Shown here piece by piece: positions 1 through 5,581 of a DNA stretch of 6,467 nt. Every line of letters begins with the position of its first letter. The first letter of the stretch is position 1. The position numbers and the translations under genes are program-made. Origin of the DNA: an uncultured Anaerolineae bacterium (lineage in GTDB: Bacteria; Chloroflexota; Anaerolineae; Anaerolineales; Villigracilaceae); the NCBI GenBank assembly GCA_903882765.1, contig CAIRYE010000459.1:1-6467 (forward strand). Reading direction: 5' to 3'. The notes beneath the pieces were generated by a model. The model ran no database searches and was not told where the DNA came from. It saw only the letters and a program-made list of their open reading frames with translations.

Positions 1-927
1 ACCAGGTAATGAGAAGATCGTTTCTGTTAGTACCGCGCCAGAAAGCAAACCGCCGGTTTGGATACCGATAATTGTGACGATCGGAATGAGCGCGTTTCGC
101 AGGGCGTGCTTACGGATCACCACTAGGTGTTTCAAACCCTTAGCTCTAGCGGTACGAATGTAATCCTGCCCTAATACTTCCAATAAAGCGCTGCGGGTCA
201 TACGAGCGATGACCGCCATAGAGATGGTGCCAACAGCAAAAGCAGGTAATAAAAGGTGCTTTATCGCATCGAGTGTGAGTTTGTAATTACCAGTGATGAG
301 ACCATTAAGTATGGCCGAATTGGAAATTAGTTGAACTATAAAAACCCTAAAACCGGTCTTTTCTGTGATTCCCCAAGCTTTTACGAGCTGGGTCATCGAA
401 ATACCGGCGGTCAACCGCCCACTAGGCGGAAGCGCGAAGGGTGTATCTTTTAATGTGATGGCAAAAAAGAACGCTAGCAATAAACCAAGCCAAAATACCG
501 GCATACTAACGCCAATATTCGCGCCTACCATGGTTAAGGTGTCTATCCAGCTATTGCGGTTTAATGCCGAGATCACCCCTAAAATGATTCCCGCAGAGGT
601 AGCGAAGATCATAGCCATAAAGGTAAGTTCCATTGTCATTGGCAGTCTTTCAGCAATGACCGTGGTGATGGGGCGTTTGTCTTTTAAGGAGGTCCCAAAA
701 TCACCCTGAAGTAAATTTCCTGAGTAAATTAAGAACTGCTCAGGCAAGCTTTTATCTAAACCAAATCTTGCTTTATAAGCGTTACAAGCGGCGTCGGTTG
801 CCCTTTCGCCAAGCATGACCGAACAGGGATCACCTGGAACTGACCGAGTGATGATGAAGGTAACTATCAAAATTCCCACCAGAACAGGTAGGATCAAAAG
901 CAATCTGCGGAAAAGAAATTGGGCCAT
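1..927 (-). CDS. oppB: Peptide ABC transporter permease, OppB/DppB family (3' end beyond window)
   Basis: This is one of the two membrane subunits that form the translocation path of an oligopeptide/dipeptide importer in the cytoplasmic membrane. I translated 309 codons in one open frame to the left edge. The ATG at 925-927 has a GGAG Shine-Dalgarno 6 nt upstream. An N-terminal helix (about residues 8-28) opens with the usual FRRLL...P pattern. It is followed by the periplasmic PGDP motif (31-34), a GLD...L..Q segment, GDFGTS, and membrane segments near 100-121, 130-158, 226-247 and 281-303. The ATPase-contacting EAA loop is at about 250-283 (GQDYIRTARAKG, then H..RNALIP). Relative to ordinary DppB there is a spacer of about 40-50 residues after PPSGR (167-171). 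C35 and C48 in the first periplasmic loop could form a disulfide. Roughly 25-30 C-terminal residues are missing, by comparison with family length. It follows the binding-protein gene by 77 nt and is probably co-transcribed with it. Family assignment is firm; the substrate is inferred. Confidence 0.95.
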   Translation of the reverse strand, partial: MAQFLFRRLLLILPVLVGILIVTFIITRSVPGDPCSVMLGERATDAACNAYKARFGLDKSLPEQFLIYSGNLLQGDFGTSLKDKRPITTVIAERLPMTMELTFMAMIFATSAGIILGVISALNRNSWIDTLTMVGANIGVSMPVFWLGLLLAFFFAITLKDTPFALPPSGRLTAGISMTQLVKAWGITEKTGFRVFIVQLISNSAILNGLITGNYKLTLDAIKHLLLPAFAVGTISMAVIARMTRSALLEVLGQDYIRTARAKGLKHLVVIRKHALRNALIPIVTIIGIQTGGLLSGAVLTETIFSLPG

Positions 928-954
928 GCGTAACTCCAACTATAGAGTTAAGAG

Positions 955-984
955 AATGGGGCAAGGTTTTTTCCTTGCCCCATT
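955..984 (-). other. Perfect 12-bp intergenic hairpin between binding-protein and permease genes
   Basis: Arms 955-966 and 973-984 are exact reverse complements (AATGGGGCAAGG and CCTTGCCCCATT) with a 6-nt loop, AAAAAA on the transcribed minus strand. It starts 20 nt after the binding-protein stop and ends 27 nt before the permease start. No U-tract follows on the minus strand (next bases CTCTTAACTC) or on the plus strand, so it is not a standard terminator. I infer an mRNA-stabilising, processing or partial-attenuation element that lets the binding protein be made in excess over the permease, as is known for other binding-protein operons. Confidence 0.75.
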
Positions 985-1004
985 CAATTTATTACAAAAG
1001 AGGA

Positions 1005-2720
1005 TTACTCAGCGGGCTGGTTGATGCCCTTTGGTCCAAGCAAGTCCAAGAAGTACTGGAAGGTGCCGGAGTTACCCACACGGAGGGGGTTGTTCCAGTC
1101 GAGGCCGATGCTGAAGGTATCAACAACATCGTTGGCGTCGAGGGTAGCGCCGTTAGAGAAGACTACGCCCTTTTTGAGGACACAGGTCCAAACGGTAGCA
1201 TCTTCGTTGCCGGTACATTCTTCAGCCAAATCGGGCTTGGGAGTAGCGGTACCCCAATCGAAAGCATAAAGTTTGCTATAGAGTTGGTTACAAGCGCGGA
1301 AGGAAGAACCATCGGTTTCATCAGCACACATGAGGGAGACGGGCTCACCATCTTGTGAGAAGATAACGTTACCATCAGCAGTATTCATCTGGGGGAAGTT
1401 TTCGTTGTATGGGCCAAGAACAACGTTCTCAACACCAGCACCGAAAGCGAGCTGAGTGGTTCCGTGAGCAAGAACGATCGCGGGAACATGGGTGTCGATC
1501 AATGGGTTGATTTGATCGTAGAGAGCCTGACGTTCAGTAGCATCACCGAGTTTGCCAGCTTTGATGATCAATTCTTCAATATCGGGGTAAGCGGTACCGA
1601 AGGATTTGCTGGAGCTGGTAAGGAATACATCGTACCAGTTGGTTGCATCGGGATAGTCTTCTGACCAACCGAGGAAGAACATCTGCTTCTCAGAAGCGCG
1701 AACGGAGGGCAGGTATTCAGCCCATTCCTGCTTCTCAAGTTCAACCTTGATACCGAGGTTCTGTACGAGCTGAGCTTGTACGGCTTCGGCGATTTTGTCA
1801 GGTTGGGGGAAGTAGGGGCGAGTTCGGACGGAGTAAGACAGGGTGATGGTCTGACCGAAATCGAAACCAGCAGCAGTCAACATTTCAACAGCCTTGGCGG
1901 CGTCGAAAGCGGGGCTGGAATAGCCATCGGTGAAACCGGGCTTTACAGCGGGGGGAACGAACTGGGTGGCGGCGATGGAACCGGGAGCGTAGAAGTCGTC
2001 AACGATCTTCTGCTTGTCGATAGCCATGGCGAAGGCCTGGCGAACTTGTTCGTTATCGAAAGGAGCTTTGGAGTTGTTGAGACCAATGTAGAGGAAGTTG
2101 TTCACTTTGCGTGGGTACAACTTGATATTGGCGTCAGCTTCGATCAAGGGGATGTCATCAGCAGTGACTTCAGCGATACCACTGGTGTTACCGGCCTGAA
2201 GGTCGGTAAGGCGGGCAGCGGATTCAGCTCCCCATTTGAGGGTGAAGGTGGTGTTGGCGGGTTTTTCGCCGAAGTAGTTGGGGTTTGGTTCGAAGGTCAT
2301 ATATGAACCACGGACCCATTCCTTGAGGATGTAGGGGCCGGTACCAACGGGAGTATCATTGAAAGCGGCGCTATTGCCACCAGATTCAGTGAGGAAGTCG
2401 GAATCGTAGATATCGAAAGCTTCAACTGAAGAAACCTTAGGAATAAAGGCAGGTTCAGGTTGGCAGAAGCTGAACACAACGGTGTCTTCAGCGGTAGCTT
2501 CAATGCTCTTCACATTGCCACCATAATCACAGTTGGGGGCTTCTAATTTGTGCCCTTCGTAGGCGGGAGCTTCAACGACGGGGGCTTCGGTAGCGGCAGG
2601 AGCTTCAGCAGCGGGTGCTTCAGCGGCAGGAGCTTCGGTTGCAGCGGGAGCGCCGCAAGCAGCCAAAAGCATGCTGGCCAGAACTACCATGGAAAGCAAA
2701 ACATAAAACGAACGTTTCAT
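1005..2720 (-). CDS. Peptide-type ABC transporter solute-binding lipoprotein (family 5 fold), circularly permuted
   Basis: A 571-residue extracellular lipid-anchored protein that should capture peptides, or another family-5 ligand, and deliver them to the OppB/OppC permease. The ATG at 2718-2720 has a GGAGGAG Shine-Dalgarno 5 nt upstream and opens a lipoprotein signal (residues 1-21, lipobox LAAC, C22), so upstream in-frame starts are rejected. Residues 25-53 are an Ala/Pro/Glu tether. Residues about 60-445 match the middle and end of an ordinary family-5 binding protein in order: VKSIEA..EDTVVFSF (70-85), VGTGPY..KEW (125-135), NPNYFG (146-151), LQAG (174-177), VRQAFAMAIDK (226-236), GIKVEL..QEW (323-333), GWSEDYPD (351-358). 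Residues about 449-562 then supply the block that should open the protein: GEPVSL, DG.S....QLY..LY, DLAEE, and WTCVLKKGVVFSNGATLDANDVV (511-533, split here only descriptively). The stop is clean and followed by a hairpin. Six non-lipobox cysteines (64, 86, 465, 477, 502, 513) all lie in the permuted lobe. It heads the second transcription unit, upstream of oppB. Confidence 0.93.
   Translation of the reverse strand: MKRSFYVLLSMVVLASMLLAACGAPAATEAPAAEAPAAEAPAATEAPVVEAPAYEGHKLEAPNCDYGGNVKSIEATAEDTVVFSFCQPEPAFIPKVSSVEAFDIYDSDFLTESGGNSAAFNDTPVGTGPYILKEWVRGSYMTFEPNPNYFGEKPANTTFTLKWGAESAARLTDLQAGNTSGIAEVTADDIPLIEADANIKLYPRKVNNFLYIGLNNSKAPFDNEQVRQAFAMAIDKQKIVDDFYAPGSIAATQFVPPAVKPGFTDGYSSPAFDAAKAVEMLTAAGFDFGQTITLSYSVRTRPYFPQPDKIAEAVQAQLVQNLGIKVELEKQEWAEYLPSVRASEKQMFFLGWSEDYPDATNWYDVFLTSSSKSFGTAYPDIEELIIKAGKLGDATERQALYDQINPLIDTHVPAIVLAHGTTQLAFGAGVENVVLGPYNENFPQMNTADGNVIFSQDGEPVSLMCADETDGSSFRACNQLYSKLYAFDWGTATPKPDLAEECTGNEDATVWTCVLKKGVVFSNGATLDANDVVDTFSIGLDWNNPLRVGNSGTFQYFLDLLGPKGINQPAE
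2562..2648 (-). repeat. Short tandem repeats encoding the Ala/Pro/Glu lipoprotein tether
   Basis: Residues 25-53 of the binding protein are built from near-identical 5-6-residue units (PAATEA, PAAEA, PAAEA, PAATEA, PVVEA), so the DNA is a degenerate tandem repeat of 15-18 nt units. It makes a flexible tether between the lipid-modified C22 and the folded protein. Such coding repeats can change in copy number by slippage without shifting the frame. Confidence 0.8.
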
Positions 2721-2725
2721 TTTTT

Positions 2726-2732
2726 CTCCTCC
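2726..2732 (-). promoter_or_regulatory. Strong ribosome binding site of the binding-protein gene
   Basis: GGAGGAG lies 5 nt (AAAAA) before the ATG at 2720. It is the strongest Shine-Dalgarno in the window and decides the start, which places the signal peptide directly at the N-terminus. Confidence 0.85.
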
Positions 2733-2769
2733 AAGAGAATGGTATTTGGGTACAGGAATACTGCGCCCA

Positions 2770-2785
2770 CACTCTGAATAGAGTG
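2770..2785 (-). promoter_or_regulatory. Inverted repeat at the predicted transcript 5' end
   Basis: Arms 2770-2775 (CACTCT) and 2780-2785 (AGAGTG) are exact complements around a 4-nt centre. The right arm begins about 8 nt after the predicted -10 box, so the repeat would lie at or just inside the start of the mRNA. It may be a 5'-terminal hairpin that stabilises the message, or an operator overlapping the start site. Both roles are inferred. Confidence 0.45.
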
Positions 2786-2792
2786 ATACACC

Positions 2793-2821
2793 ATTATACA
2801 ATATATTAAATATACTTGTTC
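2793..2821 (-). promoter_or_regulatory. Predicted promoter of the binding-protein/oppB unit
   Basis: A perfect TATAAT -10 hexamer occupies 2793-2798 on the minus strand. The sequence at the -35 position for a 17-nt spacer (2816-2821) is GAACAA, a poor match to TTGACA, so activation or an AT-rich upstream contribution may be needed. The spacer contains a 13-bp AT palindrome (TATATT-A-AATATA, 2802-2814). The predicted start near 2785-2787 gives a leader of about 65 nt ending in the strong Shine-Dalgarno. A promoter is also expected here because a terminator closes the preceding unit upstream. Confidence 0.5.
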
Positions 2822-2862
2822 ATGTTTTATAAGTTTTTTAATAAATTCACTAGGATCTGATG

Positions 2863-2880
2863 AAAAAAGCATCCTTTTTT
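2863..2880. repeat. A6G/CT6 inverted repeat upstream of the promoter
   Basis: Arms AAAAAAG (2863-2869) and CTTTTTT (2874-2880) are exact complements around CATC. It sits about 65 bp upstream of the predicted -10 box, in a region rich in A and T tracts. It could be a regulator-binding site, a curved-DNA element or a very weak terminator. The low complexity of the arms means chance cannot be excluded. Confidence 0.3.
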
Positions 2881-3056
2881 GCGTGGAACTTAATTGTACT
2901 TTATGATTTTTATAGCTACTTTCTACTACTCCCCCATTTTATCCTTCCATCCTAGTCCAGTTTCCTAAAAGTCAATTTCTATCAGTGCCGATAACCCGCT
3001 AATGGTTTACCTAGCGAAAGGGTTTGAAGCACCTACCCATGGCGTATCCCCCATAC

Positions 3057-3100
3057 AAAAATGAAGGCGCTTTTGACGGAGTAAGCCAAGGGCGCCTTCA
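3057..3100 (-). terminator. Rho-independent terminator closing the oppC-D-F-small-protein unit
   Basis: On the minus strand the stem TGAAGGCGC (3100-3092) pairs exactly with GCGCCTTCA (3070-3062) across a 21-nt loop, and TTTTT follows at 3061-3057. It begins 6 nt after the stop codon of the small membrane-protein gene. The 9-bp GC-containing stem plus T-run fits an intrinsic terminator. The long loop and the short T-run suggest termination may be incomplete. There is no T-run on the plus-strand side, so it is directional. Confidence 0.75.
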
Positions 3101-3106
3101 AAAAAT

Positions 3107-3367
3107 TTATCGGAACCAAACCAGTGTACAAAACAGCGTAAAAAGGATCCATGTTGCAGCGAACACCGCCACAATCAACAACCCTGCCAGCACGGAGTAC
3201 CAGGCGTATCGCCATGTTTCGGCGCGGGTCATAATAACCCCTTGCGGCTGAATTGGCGGCAGGGTCGCGCGCTGTTGCGCCTTCGAAAGGCGTCCCGGCT
3301 TTCCAACCAAGTCCATTTCGCAGATCACCCTGCCGTCATCGTCCTCATACTCATTCGCTTGTTTCAT
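3107..3367 (-). CDS. Small single-pass membrane protein at the end of the opp operon, function unknown
   Basis: An 86-residue protein. The ATG at 3365-3367 is preceded by AAGG with 5-nt spacing, and that AAGG overlaps the TAA stop of oppF. The gap to oppF is 7 nt, so translation is probably coupled. Residues 1-50 are hydrophilic and start with an acidic patch and the segment EYEDDDGRVICEMD (6-19). A charged stretch with prolines follows, then MTRAETWRYAW (46-56), and one hydrophobic aromatic-rich helix at about 57-84 ends at Arg86. No signal peptide is visible, so the hydrophilic part is probably cytoplasmic with the helix as a C-terminal anchor. From memory, unchecked, the DDGR(T/V)I....M segment plus a C-terminal helix after a charged MTR/K..E resembles small uncharacterised proteins of Firmicutes and Chloroflexota. 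It may be an accessory subunit or regulator of the transporter. An upstream in-frame ATG (3415) inside oppF is rejected for lack of a ribosome site. Confidence 0.82.
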   Translation of the reverse strand: MKQANEYEDDDGRVICEMDLVGKPGRLSKAQQRATLPPIQPQGVIMTRAETWRYAWYSVLAGLLIVAVFAATWILFTLFCTLVWFR

Positions 3368-3374
3368 CGTTACC

Positions 3375-4376
3375 TTATTTATACAGGTGGCAGCTAACTT
3401 GGTGGTCCTGCTCAATTATCCTGTTCTCGGGAATCTCAGTTTTGCATATATCCATTACGTGCCGGCAGCGGGTGTGGAACTTGCAACCCGATGGCGGATT
3501 CGCCGGTGACGGGATCGAGCCTTCCAAGATGATACGGTTCGTTTTGGCGGCTGGATCTGGCACCGGAGCGGCGCTAAGCAAAGCTTGGGTATAAGGGTGC
3601 TTTGGATTTTTGAAGATGGCTTCCTTGCTGCCGTATTCCACCAAATTGCCCAAATACATCACGCCAACATCATCCGAGATGTGTTCCACCACCGAAAGAT
3701 CGTGAGAGATGAAAAGGTAGCTCAGCTTAAATTTCTGCTGCAATTCTTTTAGAAGATTGATGATCTGCGCTTGGATCGAAACATCCAAAGCGGAAACAGG
3801 TTCATCGCAAACGATAAAGGAGGGGTTGAGAGCAAGCGCGCGCGCGATGCAAATGCGTTGGCGTTGCCCACCTGAGAATTCGTGAGGATAACGGTCTTTG
3901 TGATAAGGCTGAAGACCGCAAGCTTTCATCACAGCATCCAGATGGTCTTCATACTGGTCATCAGGGACGATGTTATGTTCTCGCACGGCTTCGCCGATGA
4001 TCTCGGATACCGGCAATCGCGGCGAAAGGCTTGAGTATGGATCCTGAAAGATGATCTGCATTTTGGGGCGGATCGTGCGCAATTCGCTGCGACCAATGGC
4101 GAAGATATCAAAACCAAAGAAAAATACATCGCCGCTGGTCTTTTCGTTGAGACGTAAGATCGTCTTCCCAACAGTCGTTTTTCCACAGCCCGATTCACCC
4201 ACCAGCCCAAGCGTTTTACCGCGCTTGATCATAAAGCTGATACCATCCACCGCTTTCACATATCCAACGGTTTGCTGCATTAAACCAGCCTTGATGGGGA
4301 AATACTGCTTCAGGTCTTTTACTTCAAGAACGGTTTCAGCAACTTCTTCACTTGTTTCTGGAGTTTTAAAGACCAT
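3375..4376 (-). CDS. oppF: Oligopeptide ABC transporter ATP-binding protein OppF
   Basis: A cytoplasmic ATPase of 333 residues, the normal family length, that pairs with OppD to drive peptide import. Visible motifs: Walker A GESGCGKT (60-67), Q-loop IFQDPYSSLSPR (109-120), ABC signature FSGGQRQR (167-174), Walker B FIVCDEP (187-193), D-loop SALD (195-198), and the switch histidine in ISHDLS (H225). The insertion before VKAVDGISF (KAGLMQQTVGY, 29-39) and the YSSLSPR form are typical of OppF rather than OppD. The C-terminal oligopeptide-transporter extension carries C298, C304, C311 and C329 (CX5CX6CX17C), with the same spacing as in the neighbouring OppD. The start at 4376 lies 2 nt after the oppD stop, with GAGG inside the end of oppD. 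It forms a tight operon with oppD upstream and the small membrane protein downstream. All catalytic residues are present. Confidence 0.97.
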   Translation of the reverse strand: MVFKTPETSEEVAETVLEVKDLKQYFPIKAGLMQQTVGYVKAVDGISFMIKRGKTLGLVGESGCGKTTVGKTILRLNEKTSGDVFFFGFDIFAIGRSELRTIRPKMQIIFQDPYSSLSPRLPVSEIIGEAVREHNIVPDDQYEDHLDAVMKACGLQPYHKDRYPHEFSGGQRQRICIARALALNPSFIVCDEPVSALDVSIQAQIINLLKELQQKFKLSYLFISHDLSVVEHISDDVGVMYLGNLVEYGSKEAIFKNPKHPYTQALLSAAPVPDPAAKTNRIILEGSIPSPANPPSGCKFHTRCRHVMDICKTEIPENRIIEQDHQVSCHLYK

Positions 4377-4378
4377 AT

Positions 4379-5578
4379 CTAAACCTCGGATTTCGCATTA
4401 GCATCCCTAAAAAGGTAACAGGAGGCCATATGTGTTTTTGTAATATACACTTCTTTGGGGTATTCACCATTACATACACCCATACGCTTTTCGCAGCGAT
4501 CTTTAAAGTAGCAGTAATCAGGCATATTGATCGGGTTTGGTACATTCCCTGGAATGGTGTACAGTTTGTCCACTTGGCGGTTGATCACCGGCTTCGAACG
4601 CATTAGCCCGATAGTATAGGGATGCATAGGGTTGTGAAACACCTCCAAAGCAGTACCCTTTTCAACGATGCGGCCGGCGTACATCACCACAACATAGTCA
4701 GCCATTTCAGCGATAACACCCAGATCGTGTGTAATGAGAATGATGCTTGAGTTGATCTTGTCCTTGAGATTTCGCAGAAGATCCAAGATCTGCGCCTGAA
4801 TGGTTACATCCAGCGCGGTAGTTGGCTCATCCGCGATGATCAACTTCGGATTACAAGCCAGTGCCATAGCGATCATAATTCGTTGGCGCATACCGCCCGA
4901 AAGCTCGTAGGGATACATTTGGTAAACACCAACATGATTGGCGATCCCAACCGTTTCGATCATCTTTAGTGAGAGGTCTTTTACCTGTTCGTCGGTCATT
5001 TCAGGGTTATGTAGCTTCACTACTTCATCGATCTGTTCACCAGACCGAAACACAGGGTTTAGGCTGGTCATTGGTTCCTGAAAGATCATCGATATTTTCG
5101 CGCCGCGAATTTTTTCCATCGCCTGAGTGGGTGTTTTGGCAATATCAAAAACCTTATCGCCAGAATTAAATCGAATGGCACCATCTACGATCTGCCCTTG
5201 CGGACGTTGAACCAATTGCATCAGCGATAAGGCGGTAACCGATTTTCCGCACCCCGATTCACCAACCACGCCCACGGTCTTCCCCATCGGAATATCAAAA
5301 GATACGCCGTTTACCGCCTTTACCGTACCTACATCGGTGAAGAAGTAGGTGTGCAGGTTATCAAATTCCACAACGTTGGTTTCATCGCGCATTGTGGAAA
5401 GGTATTCACTTTCATTAACGTTTTTTCGATTGCGGTCTTTTTCGATCTTATCAGTAACCCGTCGGTTTTCACGAGAGATATGAGCCAATTCGCGCGCGGA
5501 GATATTGTTGGTATCTTTGGTTTTCTTCTTCCCAAAGATCCTTTCAAAGAAGGACATCTTTTTACCATCCATTGTCAT
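4379..5578 (-). CDS. oppD: Oligopeptide ABC transporter ATP-binding protein OppD with N-terminal extension
   Basis: A cytoplasmic ATPase of 399 residues, partner of OppF. Motifs: Walker A GESGCGKS (106-113), Q-loop IFQEPMTSLNP (165-175), signature LSGGMRQR (226-233), Walker B LIIADEP (246-252), D-loop TALD (254-257), and switch histidine in ITHDLG (H284). IPGNVPNP (342-349) and C356, C362, C369 and C387 (CX5CX6CX17C) mark the C-terminal oligopeptide-transporter domain. In this family these cysteines are known to hold a [4Fe-4S] cluster in some members (DppD, OppD). The ATPase domain only begins near residue 69. It is preceded by a very polar, Lys/Arg-rich segment with a likely helix (about 27-52), absent from ordinary OppD. 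The first ATG has AAGG 6 nt upstream. In-frame ATGs at codons 3 and 8 would shorten it by only a few residues. The gap to the preceding permease gene is 3 nt. Confidence 0.97.
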   Translation of the reverse strand: MTMDGKKMSFFERIFGKKKTKDTNNISARELAHISRENRRVTDKIEKDRNRKNVNESEYLSTMRDETNVVEFDNLHTYFFTDVGTVKAVNGVSFDIPMGKTVGVVGESGCGKSVTALSLMQLVQRPQGQIVDGAIRFNSGDKVFDIAKTPTQAMEKIRGAKISMIFQEPMTSLNPVFRSGEQIDEVVKLHNPEMTDEQVKDLSLKMIETVGIANHVGVYQMYPYELSGGMRQRIMIAMALACNPKLIIADEPTTALDVTIQAQILDLLRNLKDKINSSIILITHDLGVIAEMADYVVVMYAGRIVEKGTALEVFHNPMHPYTIGLMRSKPVINRQVDKLYTIPGNVPNPINMPDYCYFKDRCEKRMGVCNGEYPKEVYITKTHMASCYLFRDANAKSEV

Positions 5579-5581
5579 AGC

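Larger units (their letters stand above)
2721..3056. other. Non-coding leader between the two transcription units
   Basis: About 340 nt hold no convincing gene on either strand. The half near the binding-protein gene is AT-rich and contains the predicted promoter and short inverted repeats listed separately. The half near the terminator includes one more structured stretch at 2993-3024: AACCC/GGGTT (2993-2997 with 3020-3024) encloses GCTA/TAGC (2998-3001 with 3012-3015), with bulges on both sides. I recognise no T-box (no conserved antiterminator motif), other riboswitch core, tRNA or mobile-element end here. Confidence 0.6.

Noticed and set aside
955..984. Intergenic hairpin as a full rho-independent terminator
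   Set aside because: No T-run follows the stem on either strand, and the downstream permease gene has no obvious promoter of its own.
975..1358. Open frame of 127 codons on the plus strand over the end of the binding-protein gene
   Set aside because: It is a shadow of the permuted C-terminal block, begins inside the intergenic hairpin, and shows no recognisable domain.
1776..2306. Open frame of 176 codons on the plus strand inside the binding-protein gene
   Set aside because: It is antisense to strongly conserved binding-protein motifs, is Gly/Val/Ser-rich in a way expected of a reverse-frame shadow, and has no ribosome site or neighbouring plus-strand genes.
2562..2648. Tandem repeat as a CRISPR or mobile-element repeat
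   Set aside because: The units are short, coding and in frame with the lipoprotein tether. There are no spacers or terminal inverted repeats.
1005..2720. Reading the binding protein as a frameshifted, truncated or misassembled gene
   Set aside because: The frame is continuous from a proper lipoprotein signal to a clean stop, each family block is present once, and regulatory elements flank it normally. A misassembly would not be expected to place breakpoints exactly at the native termini and in a loop.
2721..2801. Upstream in-frame start giving a 598-residue binding protein
   Set aside because: It would place 27 polar residues before the lipoprotein signal, and the strong GGAGGAG site is positioned for the ATG at 2720. 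The upstream ATG also lies at or above the predicted transcription start.
2863..2880. A6G/CT6 repeat as an intrinsic terminator
   Set aside because: The stem is almost all A-T pairs, no T-run follows the 3' arm, and a better terminator lies just upstream at 3057-3100.
3368..3415. Upstream in-frame ATG for the small membrane protein, inside oppF
   Set aside because: No ribosome site is seen there, and the ATG at 3367 has AAGG at good spacing overlapping the oppF stop.
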